Origin: JBJELF01 sp051879015
Lineage (GTDB): Bacteria > Bacillota > Clostridia > Lachnospirales > Lachnospiraceae
Assembly: GCA_051879015.1 (NCBI GenBank)
Contig: JBJELF010000124.1
Coordinates: 1-9,551, forward strand
Direction of reading: 5' to 3'
DNA: 9,551 bases
This document shows positions 1-6,830 of the stretch, piece by piece. The notes beneath the pieces were generated by a model. That model worked only from the letters and a program-made list of their open reading frames with translations. It did not search any database and was not told the DNA's origin. Position numbers and translations under genes: made by a program. Numbering within the stretch: the first letter of the stretch is position 1; each line of letters starts with the position of its first letter.

Positions 1-811
1 AATGTGCAATACGTCCATCCATGATATGTACTCTCGAAACTCCATTTTCTATGGCATCCAGACAATTTTCCATTTTGGGCAGCATACCTCCTGCGATGGA
101 ACCACTCTTTAACAATTCTCTCATCTCTTCTGTATCTAACTCAGAAATTAAGGATGATTTGTCATTGAAATCACGATACACACCCTCTACATCAGTCAAG
201 AATGCAAGTTTTTCTGCTTTGACTGCTCTTGCAATGGCACATGCTGCATCATCCGCATTGATGTTATAACTATGGAAGCTGTCATCAGAACCAATTGGAC
301 ATACAATTGGAAGGAAATCCTTCTCCAATAAATCAAATAAAATTTTGGGATTGACTTCTTTGATGTCACCCACATATCCGATATCTTCTCCATTGGAATA
401 CTTCTTGTCTACCTGCAAAAGCATACCATCTTTTCCAGAAATACCAACCGCCTTGACTCCCAATTCATGCACCATGGAAACTAACTCTTTATTTACCTTG
501 TTGAGAACCATCTCAGCCAATTCCATTGTAGGCTCGTCAGTTACACGAAGCCCATTGACAAAATGAGGCTCCATACCGCATTTGGTAACCCAACGGCTGA
601 TTTCCTTCCCACCACCATGTACAATAATCGGTTTAAAACCAACTAACTTTAATAATACCACATCACTAATTACACTTTTCTTTAAACTCTCGTTGTTCAT
701 AGCACTTCCGCCATACTTTACAACGATGATTTTACGATTAAAACGCTGTATATAAGGCAATGCCTCAATCAGCACCGCCGCTTTATCGATAACTTCCTGC
801 TCTAATTCCAT
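1..811 (-). CDS. argB: N-acetylglutamate kinase, C-terminus cut by the window edge
   Basis: This enzyme phosphorylates N-acetyl-L-glutamate with ATP, the second step of ornithine/arginine synthesis, in the cytoplasm. I translated the minus strand from the ATG at 811 and got 270 uninterrupted residues running off the window. Amino acid kinase landmarks are in order: KYGGSAM (residues 32-38), HGGGKEI (65-71), GLRVTDEPT (88-96), VGISGKDG (122-129), NADDAACAIA (185-194), TDVEGVY (206-212) and the late AGGMLPK and HIMDGRIAH motifs (240-246, 262-270). Only about 20-30 residues should be missing compared with the usual length. The start is supported by AGAGGG about 8 nt upstream. The N-terminal extension with EALPYIQRF (16-24) resembles the N-terminal helix of hexameric, arginine-inhibited kinases (Pseudomonas, Thermotoga), so feedback inhibition by arginine is likely. 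It lies downstream of argJ in the same orientation, 152 nt away, and is probably part of an argCJB operon. Confidence 0.97.
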   Translation of the reverse strand, partial: MELEQEVIDKAAVLIEALPYIQRFNRKIIVVKYGGSAMNNESLKKSVISDVVLLKLVGFKPIIVHGGGKEISRWVTKCGMEPHFVNGLRVTDEPTMELAEMVLNKVNKELVSMVHELGVKAVGISGKDGMLLQVDKKYSNGEDIGYVGDIKEVNPKILFDLLEKDFLPIVCPIGSDDSFHSYNINADDAACAIARAVKAEKLAFLTDVEGVYRDFNDKSSLISELDTEEMRELLKSGSIAGGMLPKMENCLDAIENGVSRVHIMDGRIAH

Positions 812-904
812 GCTTTTATCCCTCTTAAATGATATATTCGCCATTCTGAAAACTTTTGAAATATGCCTTATCAAGCCACCTTCTCCTGTTTGGCGAGTTC
901 CAAA

Positions 905-938
905 GTCATATATTTTCATGCAGCATAAAATATACGAC
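905..938. repeat. AT-rich inverted repeat between argJ and argB
   Basis: A 34-nt imperfect palindrome lies in the 152-nt argJ-argB gap. Arms 905-916 and 927-938 pair over 12 positions, with a single G.U at 908/935 when read as the minus-strand transcript. The centre contains a second short dyad, ATGCAGCAT (918-926). There is no T-run after it, so it is not a standard intrinsic terminator. It could be an mRNA processing or stabilising hairpin between cistrons, or a protein-binding site. I see no convincing ARG-box consensus in it and no other gene in the gap. Confidence 0.6.
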
Positions 939-963
939 CTTTTGACCCTGATATCATATGATT

Positions 964-2190
964 TTAACTTCTGTAATCTCCGTTAATCTTTACATAATCA
1001 TAAGTCAAGTCACAACCCCAAGCAGTTGCAGCAGCCTCGCCCATCTTCATATCAATGATAACCGTTACCACTTCCTGTGACAAAATCTCAGTTGCCTTCT
1101 CTTCGCTATAATTGACAGCCACACCATTTTCTACAATCTGCAGAGTACCTGCACAGCTAGAAAAGCTAATATCAACCTTCTCCGGATCAAACTGTACCCC
1201 AGAATATCCCAATGCACAGAGAATTCTTCCCCAGTTTGCATCATGACCAAAAATAGCTGCCTTAGTCAGGCTAGAACATACAACAGACTTTGCCAAAACC
1301 TTCGCCTGTGCCTTGCTTTCAGCACCATTCACGGTTACTTCAAACAGACAAGTACATCCTTCACCATCACCTGCAATCATCTTGCTCAATTCAGTCATAA
1401 TATAGGTCAAACCCTCACAGAATGCTGCGTAATCTTCATCTTCTTCGGTTATTTCTGGATTTTGAGCCATACCATTTGCCATCAATAAAACACTGTCATT
1501 CGTAGAAGTATCTCCGTCAACAGAAATCATATTGAAAGTATCTGTCACGATATCACTCAATGCTTTCTGCAGCAATGGCTTTGCAATGGCTGCATCCGTC
1601 ATCACAAAACAAAGCATGGTGGCCATATTGGGATGAATCATACCAGAACCCTTGCACATACCACCGATGGTGACCGTCTTTCCTCCTAATACCATCTGTA
1701 CTGCTACTTCCTTGGTCTTTGTGTCAGTTGTCATAATTGCCTCGGCAGCCAAGGTACCAGCTTCCTTAGTATCCTTAATCATCGGAGCCAACTGTTTTAC
1801 ACCACTCTTGATAATGTCCATTGGAAGCTGCTTACCAATCACACCTGTAGAAGCAACGAGCACTGTATGAGTAGGAATATCCAATGCAATTCCCACTTCC
1901 TGTGCCATATCTACGCAATACTGATATCCTTCCTCACCAGTACAAGCATTTGCCACACCAGAATTTACTACTACCGCCTGCACATAATTGCCATTTTCGC
2001 AGACAAACTTATCCCATTTAACAGGAGCAGCCTTTACCACATTCGTTGTAAACACACCCGCACCATGACAAGGTTTTTCACTATAAACCAAAGCCATATC
2101 TTTCTTTCCGCCTTTTTTGATACCAGCATAACAACCTGCTGCATAAAATCCCTTAGGAGCTGTTACTCCACCTTCAATAATCTGATACAT
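964..2190 (-). CDS. argJ: Glutamate N-acetyltransferase / amino-acid acetyltransferase (ornithine acetyltransferase)
   Basis: ArgJ moves the acetyl group from N-acetylornithine to glutamate, releasing ornithine and closing the cyclic arginine pathway. Some family members also use acetyl-CoA. The 408 residues match the usual length. The family landmarks are present: STGVIG (114-119) with the Thr-Gly oxyanion-hole pair at 115-116, KGSGMIHPNMA followed by the nucleophile Thr191 in the ATML self-cleavage site, GHDANWGR in the C-terminal half, and a C-terminal tail ending VKINGDYRS. Precursor cleavage between Ala190 and Thr191 would give alpha and beta chains. AAGGAG at 2197-2202 lies 6 nt before the ATG. 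It sits 94 nt downstream of argC and upstream of argB on the same strand. The sequence alone does not show whether it is mono- or bifunctional. Confidence 0.97.
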   Translation of the reverse strand: MYQIIEGGVTAPKGFYAAGCYAGIKKGGKKDMALVYSEKPCHGAGVFTTNVVKAAPVKWDKFVCENGNYVQAVVVNSGVANACTGEEGYQYCVDMAQEVGIALDIPTHTVLVASTGVIGKQLPMDIIKSGVKQLAPMIKDTKEAGTLAAEAIMTTDTKTKEVAVQMVLGGKTVTIGGMCKGSGMIHPNMATMLCFVMTDAAIAKPLLQKALSDIVTDTFNMISVDGDTSTNDSVLLMANGMAQNPEITEEDEDYAAFCEGLTYIMTELSKMIAGDGEGCTCLFEVTVNGAESKAQAKVLAKSVVCSSLTKAAIFGHDANWGRILCALGYSGVQFDPEKVDISFSSCAGTLQIVENGVAVNYSEEKATEILSQEVVTVIIDMKMGEAAATAWGCDLTYDYVKINGDYRS

Positions 2191-2247
2191 CTTTTTCTCC
2201 TTATTATCTTTCTTGCTTTTCTTATATTACTTTTCTATGAACCTTGC

Positions 2248-2269
2248 AGATATTTGAATTTCAATATCT
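2248..2269. repeat. Inverted repeat between argC and argJ
   Basis: The 94-nt argC-argJ gap contains a 22-nt near-palindrome with outer arms AGATATT and AATATCT and inner TGAA/TTCA. One bulged base gives about 8-10 pairs. No T-run follows it on the minus strand, so read-through into argJ is expected. It may be an intercistronic hairpin, or a weak operator because the inner TGAA...TTCA recalls ArgR half-sites. The spacing is wrong for a classic ARG box. Confidence 0.45.
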
Positions 2270-2284
2270 TTTCATCAATCATCG

Positions 2285-3325
2285 TTATGGGAACATTGGA
2301 ACCTGCATCAATCCTTCGGTTTCCTTAAAGTCAAACATCAAGTTCATATTCTGAATCGCCTGTCCTGCTGCACCCTTTACCAAATTGTCCATGGCACCCA
2401 TCATAATGACACGCTTGGTTCTGGGATCAATTTTGAAGTTTACATCCACATAATTGCTGCCCTCTACCCAACGAGTCTCAGGGCAAACATTCTTATCAAG
2501 AACACGGACAAAGGTCTCGTTTGCATAATATTTATCATAAATTGCCTTGACCTCATCATAAGTCACATCCTTCTTCAAAGATGCATAGGCAGTAATTAAA
2601 ATACCGCGATTCATTGGAATCAAATGAGGGGTAAAATTCAACACTACCTTTTCTCCTGAAGCATAGCTTAACTGCTCCTCAATCTCTGGCGTATGACGAT
2701 GGTTTGCTACACCATAGGCCTTAATATTTTCATTGACCTCGCAGTACAGATTTGCTACCTTTGCTCCTCTTCCTGCTCCAGAGGTGCCTGACTTTGCATC
2801 AATAATCAGTGTACTCATGTCAATGAGACCTTCCTTTGCCAACGGATAAATGGACAATGTCGAACAGGTCGGATAACAACCTGGATTTGCTACCAGTCTT
2901 GCTTTCTTTACCTTCTCACGATTTATCTCGCACAGACCATATACAGCTTCTTCAATAAACTGCGGTGATTTGTGAGTGATGCCATACCACTCCTCGTAAG
3001 TTCTTACATCTTTGATACGAAAATCCGCACTCAAATCAATAATTTTTACTTTATTTAATATTTCTTCATTAACCAACGAAGCACATAAACCCTGTGGTGT
3101 CGCTGTAAAAATCACATCAACGGAGTCTGCCAATGCTTCCATATTATCGTCCATACAGCTTGCGTCCACCAACTGAAACATATTCTGATATACAGCTGCA
3201 TATTTCTGGTCAATATAACTTCTGGAACCATACCAAACAATCTCTATCTCTTTATGCTGCAGCAATAAGCGTACCAGTTCGTTTCCTGCATATCCTGTGG
3301 AACCTATGATACCAACTTTAATCAT
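2285..3325 (-). CDS. argC: N-acetyl-gamma-glutamyl-phosphate reductase
   Basis: ArgC reduces N-acetylglutamyl-phosphate with NADPH to the semialdehyde, the third step of ornithine synthesis, using the product of ArgB. The 346-residue protein has the N-terminal dinucleotide fold GSTGYAG (8-14), DLSADFRI (97-104), the catalytic Cys150 in NPGCYPT (148-154), SGTSGAGRGA (179-188) and the HRHTPEI motif (209-215), whose His211 lies 61 residues after the Cys, as in the well-studied mycobacterial enzyme. Length is normal for the family. The ATG at 3325 is preceded by AGAGG with 8 nt spacing. It is the first gene of the leftward argCJB unit and is read from a promoter in the argC-argG intergenic region. 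Confidence 0.97.
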   Translation of the reverse strand: MIKVGIIGSTGYAGNELVRLLLQHKEIEIVWYGSRSYIDQKYAAVYQNMFQLVDASCMDDNMEALADSVDVIFTATPQGLCASLVNEEILNKVKIIDLSADFRIKDVRTYEEWYGITHKSPQFIEEAVYGLCEINREKVKKARLVANPGCYPTCSTLSIYPLAKEGLIDMSTLIIDAKSGTSGAGRGAKVANLYCEVNENIKAYGVANHRHTPEIEEQLSYASGEKVVLNFTPHLIPMNRGILITAYASLKKDVTYDEVKAIYDKYYANETFVRVLDKNVCPETRWVEGSNYVDVNFKIDPRTKRVIMMGAMDNLVKGAAGQAIQNMNLMFDFKETEGLMQVPMFP

Positions 3326-3432
3326 CTCATCTTCCTCTTTTCTAATTTTTTATCTTCTAATTTTCCATACCTAGGATATTATATACTTCTTTTTGATTCT
3401 GTAAAGAGTTTTTTTATTTTTCAAAGTATTTA

Positions 3433-3446
3433 TAATTATACATTCA
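3433..3446. promoter_or_regulatory. Candidate ArgR/AhrC operator at the argC promoter
   Basis: The 14-mer TAATTATACATTCA has one perfect ARG-box half (ATTCA, 3442-3446). The other half matches TGAAT at three of five positions. It overlaps the argC -10 box, where a repressor would block initiation. ArgR/AhrC control of arginine genes is known in Firmicutes. The assignment here is inference from one good half-site in AT-rich DNA. Confidence 0.4.
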
Positions 3447-3462
3447 TTGTGTATAAAGTCAA
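3435..3462 (-). promoter_or_regulatory. Predicted sigma-A promoter of argCJB
   Basis: On the minus strand a TTGACT -35 box (3462-3457) is followed after 16 nt by a perfect TATAAT -10 box (3440-3435). This places the start near 3428, about 100 nt before the argC ATG. The match to consensus is very good, though the spacer is one base short of the optimum. It faces away from the argG promoter, with 32 nt between the two -35 boxes. Confidence 0.75.
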
Positions 3463-3494
3463 GTTTATTTTTATTATTTTTTTAGAAATTTCCC

Positions 3495-3523
3495 TTGACT
3501 TAATGCATTTTCTGTTGTATATT
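3495..3523 (+). promoter_or_regulatory. Predicted sigma-A promoter of argG
   Basis: TTGACT (3495-3500) and TATATT (3518-3523) are separated by an ideal 17 nt. Transcription would start near 3530, giving a 5' leader of about 65 nt before argG. No T-box, riboswitch or attenuator hairpin with a T-run is evident in that leader. Confidence 0.8.
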
Positions 3524-3528
3524 ATTCA
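3516..3528. promoter_or_regulatory. Candidate ArgR/AhrC operator at the argG promoter
   Basis: TGTATATTATTCA resembles the ARG-box pattern TGAAT-N4-ATTCA, with a perfect right half and a left half matching four of five. Its central spacer is one base short. It covers the argG -10 box, mirroring the arrangement at the argC promoter. This is inference; the shorter spacing weakens it. Confidence 0.4.
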
Positions 3529-3595
3529 CTGTTAAAAAAAATCGTAGAAAAATCATTTTTCCTATAGAGAAATAACACAAAGGAGATTTTATATT

Positions 3596-4819
3596 ATGAA
3601 AGACAAAGTTGTATTGGCCTACTCTGGCGGTCTGGATACTACCGCAATTATTCCATGGCTGAAGGAAAATTATGATTATGATGTCATTTGCTGCTGTATT
3701 GATGTTGGACAGGACAGTGAATTGGATGGCTTGGAAGAGAGAGCTAAATTATCTGGCGCTGCAAAATTATACATTCTTGATGTAGTCGATGAATTCTGTG
3801 ATGAATATATCGTCCCATGTGTACAGGCAGATGCCGTGTATGAGAATAAGTACTTACTTGGTACTTCCATGGCCCGCCCACTGATTGCAAAGAAATTGGT
3901 TGAAGTTGCCCGCAAAGAAGGCGCTGTTGCTATCTGCCATGGTGCTACTGGAAAGGGAAATGACCAGGTACGTTTTGAATTAGGTATCAAGGCCTTAGCT
4001 CCTGATATTAAGATTATTGCACCTTGGAGATGCAATGAAACTTGGAAAATGAGTTCCCGTGAAGATGAAATTGAATACTGCCATGCTCATGGCATCAACC
4101 TTCCATTCTCCGCTGACAACAGCTATAGCCGTGACCGTAACCTGTGGCATATCAGCCATGAGGGTTTGGAATTGGAAGACCCTGCACAGGCTCCAAACTA
4201 TGATCATCTTTTGGTTTTGGGTGTACGCCCAGAAAAAGCCCCAGAGGAAGGCGCAGAAGTATCCATCTCCTTTGAAGCTGGTGTACCAGTCGCATTGAAT
4301 GGAGAAAAGATGAAAGTTTCTGAAATTATCAAGAAGTTAAACACTCTTGGCGGTGCAAACGGTGTTGGTATCTGCGATATCGTTGAAAACCGTGTCGTAG
4401 GTATGAAGTCTCGTGGTGTCTATGAAACTCCTGGCGGAACTATTTTGTTGGAAGCTCATAAGCAGTTGGAAGAACTGATTTTGGATCGCGATACCATGGC
4501 ATTCAAAAAGATTGTAGATGCTAAAATGGCTGACCTTGTATATGAAGGAAAATGGTTCACACCACTTCGTGAATCCTGCCAGGCATTTGTAGAATCCACC
4601 CAGAAGTACGTAACAGGTGAAACTAAGATGAAGCTTTACAAAGGCAATATCATCAAGCAGGGTACTACTTCTCCATATAGCTTGTACAGTGAAAAACTGG
4701 CTTCCTTCACTACCGGTGACTTGTACGACCATCATGATGCCGAGGGATTTATCAATCTGTTCGGACTTTCTTTGAAAGTACGCGCTATGATGATGGCAGA
4801 AGCAGAAAAAGATAAGTAA
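3596..4819 (+). CDS. argG: Argininosuccinate synthase
   Basis: ArgG joins citrulline and aspartate using ATP (to AMP and PPi) to form argininosuccinate, the penultimate step of arginine synthesis. The 407 residues are full length. Visible landmarks are the N-type ATP pyrophosphatase loop AYSGGLDT (8-15), YLLGTSMARP (86-95, citrulline/aspartate side), HGATGKGNDQVRFE (115-128), IAPWR (141-145) and SREDEIEY. The ATG at 3596 follows AAGGAG (3580-3585) with 10 nt spacing. It is divergent from argC and probably co-regulated with it by arginine. argH, often the next gene, is not here: a terminator follows within about 50 nt, so argG is probably monocistronic. Confidence 0.98.
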   Translation: MKDKVVLAYSGGLDTTAIIPWLKENYDYDVICCCIDVGQDSELDGLEERAKLSGAAKLYILDVVDEFCDEYIVPCVQADAVYENKYLLGTSMARPLIAKKLVEVARKEGAVAICHGATGKGNDQVRFELGIKALAPDIKIIAPWRCNETWKMSSREDEIEYCHAHGINLPFSADNSYSRDRNLWHISHEGLELEDPAQAPNYDHLLVLGVRPEKAPEEGAEVSISFEAGVPVALNGEKMKVSEIIKKLNTLGGANGVGICDIVENRVVGMKSRGVYETPGGTILLEAHKQLEELILDRDTMAFKKIVDAKMADLVYEGKWFTPLRESCQAFVESTQKYVTGETKMKLYKGNIIKQGTTSPYSLYSEKLASFTTGDLYDHHDAEGFINLFGLSLKVRAMMMAEAEKDK

Positions 4820-4868
4820 ATCCCAGATGTATACCTGTTTTTCAAATATTATCATCACATGAACGTGT

Positions 4869-4910
4869 AAAGGGGATATCAATTCATATAAAGTGATATC
4901 CCCTTTTATT
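4869..4910 (+). terminator. Rho-independent terminator of argG
   Basis: A perfect 13-bp stem (4869-4881 pairing with 4894-4906) encloses a 12-nt loop and runs into TTTTATT (4904-4910). It sits 49 nt after the argG stop. On the minus strand only three T follow the stem, so it would stop leftward transcripts from the CotJC-like gene poorly. Confidence 0.92.
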
Positions 4911-4955
4911 GTATGCGCATTTTGCAAGCGCCAACAATCTATTTTTTACACGAAT

Positions 4956-5366
4956 TTATCGATCAATCGCTGAATTGACAGCATAGAAATTTTTGAAATT
5001 GGATTCTTCCTGTACATGGCGCAGGGCCTCACCGAAACGCTGGAAATGCACAATCTCACGCTCACGCAGGAAGCGAATTGGGTCACAGATTTCTGGATCA
5101 TCAATTAAACGCAGAATATTATCATAGGTACTCCTTGCTTTCTGTTCTGCTGCCAAATCTTCTACTAAATCAGTGATAGGATCTCCTTTGGACTGGAAGT
5201 AAGTGGAGGTAAAAGGAGAACCACTGGCGGCCTGTGGCCAAAGGGCAAAACCATGATCCACATAATACTTATCAAAACCAGAGGCTTTCACTTCTTCCAT
5301 GGACAAATCTTTTGTCAACTGATATACAATGGCACAAATCATCTCCATATGCGCCAGCTCATTACC
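4956..5366 (-). pseudogene. cotJC: CotJC / manganese catalase family protein, 5' part removed at a phage junction
   Basis: The reading frame from about 5366 to the stop at 4956 encodes the C-terminal two thirds of a CotJC-type spore coat protein, a dimanganese catalase-like ferritin fold. It has NELAHME at its very start (the ExxH metal motif of helix 2), YYVDHG, GDPITDLVEDLAAEQKAR (third helix, with its Glu ligand in AAEQKAR) and FLREREIVHFQRF (fourth helix, with the His ligand). It ends KNFYAVNSAIDR. The family is about 190-210 residues; about 60-70 N-terminal residues, including the first Glu ligand, are absent. An ATG at 5348 opens a 130-residue frame, but it would lose the ExxH motif and has no clear ribosome binding site. 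Upstream in frame a stop (5387-5385) lies in unrelated sequence. The rest is undamaged. The missing part should lie beyond the prophage, outside this window. It converges with argG. Confidence 0.85.
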
Positions 5367-5403
5367 ACATCTATGATGGATATATCATCTCTGATGCTAA
5401 TAG
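5349..5403. other. Predicted prophage attachment junction (attL or attR)
   Basis: Similarity to CotJC stops at about 5357-5366, and the amidase stop codon is at 5404, leaving only about 40 nt between gene remnant and phage gene. In this stretch a near-palindrome, GATGGATATATCATC (5375-5389), lies 10-20 nt from the break and could be a recombinase-binding arm. The crossover core cannot be fixed without the other junction. No integrase gene is seen on this side. Confidence 0.6.
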
Positions 5404-6417
5404 TTAAATTTTATCACAAAAGTCCAAGCTAATCCACCCAGCGCCGGAAAGCAGTCTACCCCAACCTGCAGTACTGCCCATTCCAGACTTGACCTCAGTG
5501 ATAGTATATACACCCATATCTGTAATTCGTCCAGTAATTGAGTGGTTAATACTTGGTCCTGTACGAATGTTTAGTGCCGAATCCGTGATTTTTACTTTGA
5601 AAGGGGTAGATGCATCAAGAATAGACACATATGTAGGATTCAGCAAATAAATCCATCCAGCGCCGCTCTTTAGCTTACCCCAACCATCCGATGATATTTC
5701 AATAATATCAAAAGTTCCCTTTCCAGTTGTTCCTTTAACTGTTCCAGACATAGATGGTTTAGAACGATAATTTAAGTCCGAAACAAGTACTTTGACTGTA
5801 AAAGGTACTGTACTCGGTAAATTATTCTGAGCTGAAGGAATGGTCTGTGCCTGCTGTGTAGTACTTAATCTTGCTTTAAAATTAGTCCACTCTGCCTCAC
5901 TACCCGAAGCAGCATTCCATCCGAAAACTCCTGGACAATACTTTCCGCATACGTCATAATGTCTTACTACATGATCTACATCAATATTATACAGATTCAT
6001 TAGATACTTAACTAATTCGACAGTAGCATTTACAGTTGCATCTTCAAAATACCAGTTTTTGGAATTAGCAGCAACAGCTTTTCCTGTTTTACTTCTTACA
6101 CACATTTCAATGTTAATACAATTATTGTTATTAGCAATTCCCCATAACGTAGCACCGTTTTTACCATCGTACCAATTTTTTCCTACTGCCCAGGTATATC
6201 TGTTATTAATATCTGTATTATACTGCCATACTGTACCGTCAAATCCCACGTAAAAATCTGCGCTGGCATTGACAGTAGTAATTAAATTATAATAATCAAT
6301 GTTTGCCTTGGCATCTCCGAGAGCACCTACATAGTGTACTACAATATACTCAGGTTTTCCAGCTCTGGCACTCGTGTTGTGAGTAGGCTCAAAATTTTGA
6401 TTTTGATTAATCACCAT
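5404..6417 (-). CDS. Phage endolysin: N-acetylmuramoyl-L-alanine amidase with two SH3b repeats
   Basis: This lysis enzyme cuts the bond between MurNAc and the stem peptide and acts on the host wall after holin pores form. The N-terminal Amidase_2 domain (about 20-185) has the zinc ligands His28 (VVHYVG), His153 (VVRHYDVCGK) and Cys161 (KYCPG), with the likely catalytic Glu104 in NIEM. A short linker (186-203) leads to two SH3b-type wall-binding repeats (about 205-265 and 271-335). They share PFKVK/PFTVK starts, LN-R-P cores (LNYRSKPS, LNIRTGPS) and GAGWI ends. There is no signal peptide, as expected for a holin-dependent endolysin. The ATG at 6417 follows AAGGTG at about 8 nt. It is the last phage gene before the junction. 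Confidence 0.93.
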   Translation of the reverse strand: MVINQNQNFEPTHNTSARAGKPEYIVVHYVGALGDAKANIDYYNLITTVNASADFYVGFDGTVWQYNTDINNRYTWAVGKNWYDGKNGATLWGIANNNNCINIEMCVRSKTGKAVAANSKNWYFEDATVNATVELVKYLMNLYNIDVDHVVRHYDVCGKYCPGVFGWNAASGSEAEWTNFKARLSTTQQAQTIPSAQNNLPSTVPFTVKVLVSDLNYRSKPSMSGTVKGTTGKGTFDIIEISSDGWGKLKSGAGWIYLLNPTYVSILDASTPFKVKITDSALNIRTGPSINHSITGRITDMGVYTITEVKSGMGSTAGWGRLLSGAGWISLDFCDKI

Positions 6418-6458
6418 AAAATTATCACCTTTCTTTCCAAAATAAAAATGACCCCATT

Positions 6459-6558
6459 NNNNNNNNNNNNNNNNNNNNNNNNNNNNNNNNNNNNNNNNNN
6501 NNNNNNNNNNNNNNNNNNNNNNNNNNNNNNNNNNNNNNNNNNNNNNNNNNNNNNNNNN
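6459..6558. other. Assembly gap of 100 N
   Basis: Exactly 100 unknown bases separate two contigs. This is the customary placeholder for a gap of unspecified length, so the true distance may be shorter or longer and could hide a gene. The order holin then endolysin on both sides supports that the contigs belong together. Prophage repeats elsewhere in the genome are a plausible reason for the break. Confidence 0.95.
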
Positions 6559-6611
6559 CTGCCCTCTGCGTAGATGATTTTTGCGATTTTAATTAAATCA
6601 TCTTGTGTCAT
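6559..6611 (-). CDS. Small lysis-cassette ORF, cut by the assembly gap
   Basis: From the ATG at 6611 the frame reads MTQDDLIKIAKIIYAEG and then enters the N run. It has a strong AAGGAGG (6616-6622) ending 4 nt before the ATG, and its ATG overlaps the holin stop by one base (TAATG), so translational coupling is likely. IAKIIYAEG faintly recalls the start of SleB-type cell wall hydrolase domains, but 17 residues cannot support that. Across the gap, an open frame ends at the TGA that overlaps the amidase start (6413-6411). Whether it is the same protein is unknown because the gap length is unknown. Confidence 0.6.
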
Positions 6612-6826
6612 TATTCCTCCTTGTTGGATACTTCCGGCAGACCAGCCACACTAGTCAGCAGAGATAACACGCCTGCCAGGGCAGATGCAGATACTACCAT
6701 TTTCCAGTCCACAGCTCCCAGAGCAGCAGCAGTACCGATGGTGGCTACCGCCGTTTGCGCTATTGTTTTAGTTGCTCTTACACCTGCTGCCTTTGCCCAA
6801 TTAATCCAATATTCCTTATTTTTCAT
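6611..6826 (-). CDS. Phage holin, r1t-type
   Basis: This is a 71-residue inner-membrane protein predicted to open lesions that let the endolysin out. It has a short charged N-terminus with WAKAAGVRATKT, a first hydrophobic segment at about 19-38 (TIAQTAVATIGTAAALG), a second at about 41-62 (KMVVSASALAGVLSLLTSVAG) and a short acidic tail. The AQTAVATIG and SALAGVLSLLTSVAGLP patterns are characteristic of the r1t-like holin family. The ATG at 6826 follows an AGGGGTG-type site. Only 4 nt separate it from the upstream XhlA-like gene, and its stop overlaps the next start by one base. Confidence 0.88.
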   Translation of the reverse strand: MKNKEYWINWAKAAGVRATKTIAQTAVATIGTAAALGAVDWKMVVSASALAGVLSLLTSVAGLPEVSNKEE

Positions 6827-6830
6827 ATTA

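Noticed and set aside
196..393. Open frames within argB on both strands (for example 21-269 plus, 196-393 minus, 345-566 plus)
   Set aside because: They are other-frame shadows of the clearly conserved argB frame and have no family-like protein content.
1867..2328. 153-residue plus-strand frame across argJ and the argC end
   Set aside because: It is antisense to conserved ArgJ and has biased, low-complexity hydrophobic content and no ribosome binding site.
3540..3565. Short A/T hairpin in the argG leader as an attenuator
   Set aside because: The pairing is between A-run and T-run with almost no loop and no G/C, and no alternative structure or leader peptide is seen.
4337..4927. 196-residue minus-strand frame antisense to argG
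   Set aside because: It overlaps the conserved ArgG coding region and the terminator, and its translation resembles no protein family.
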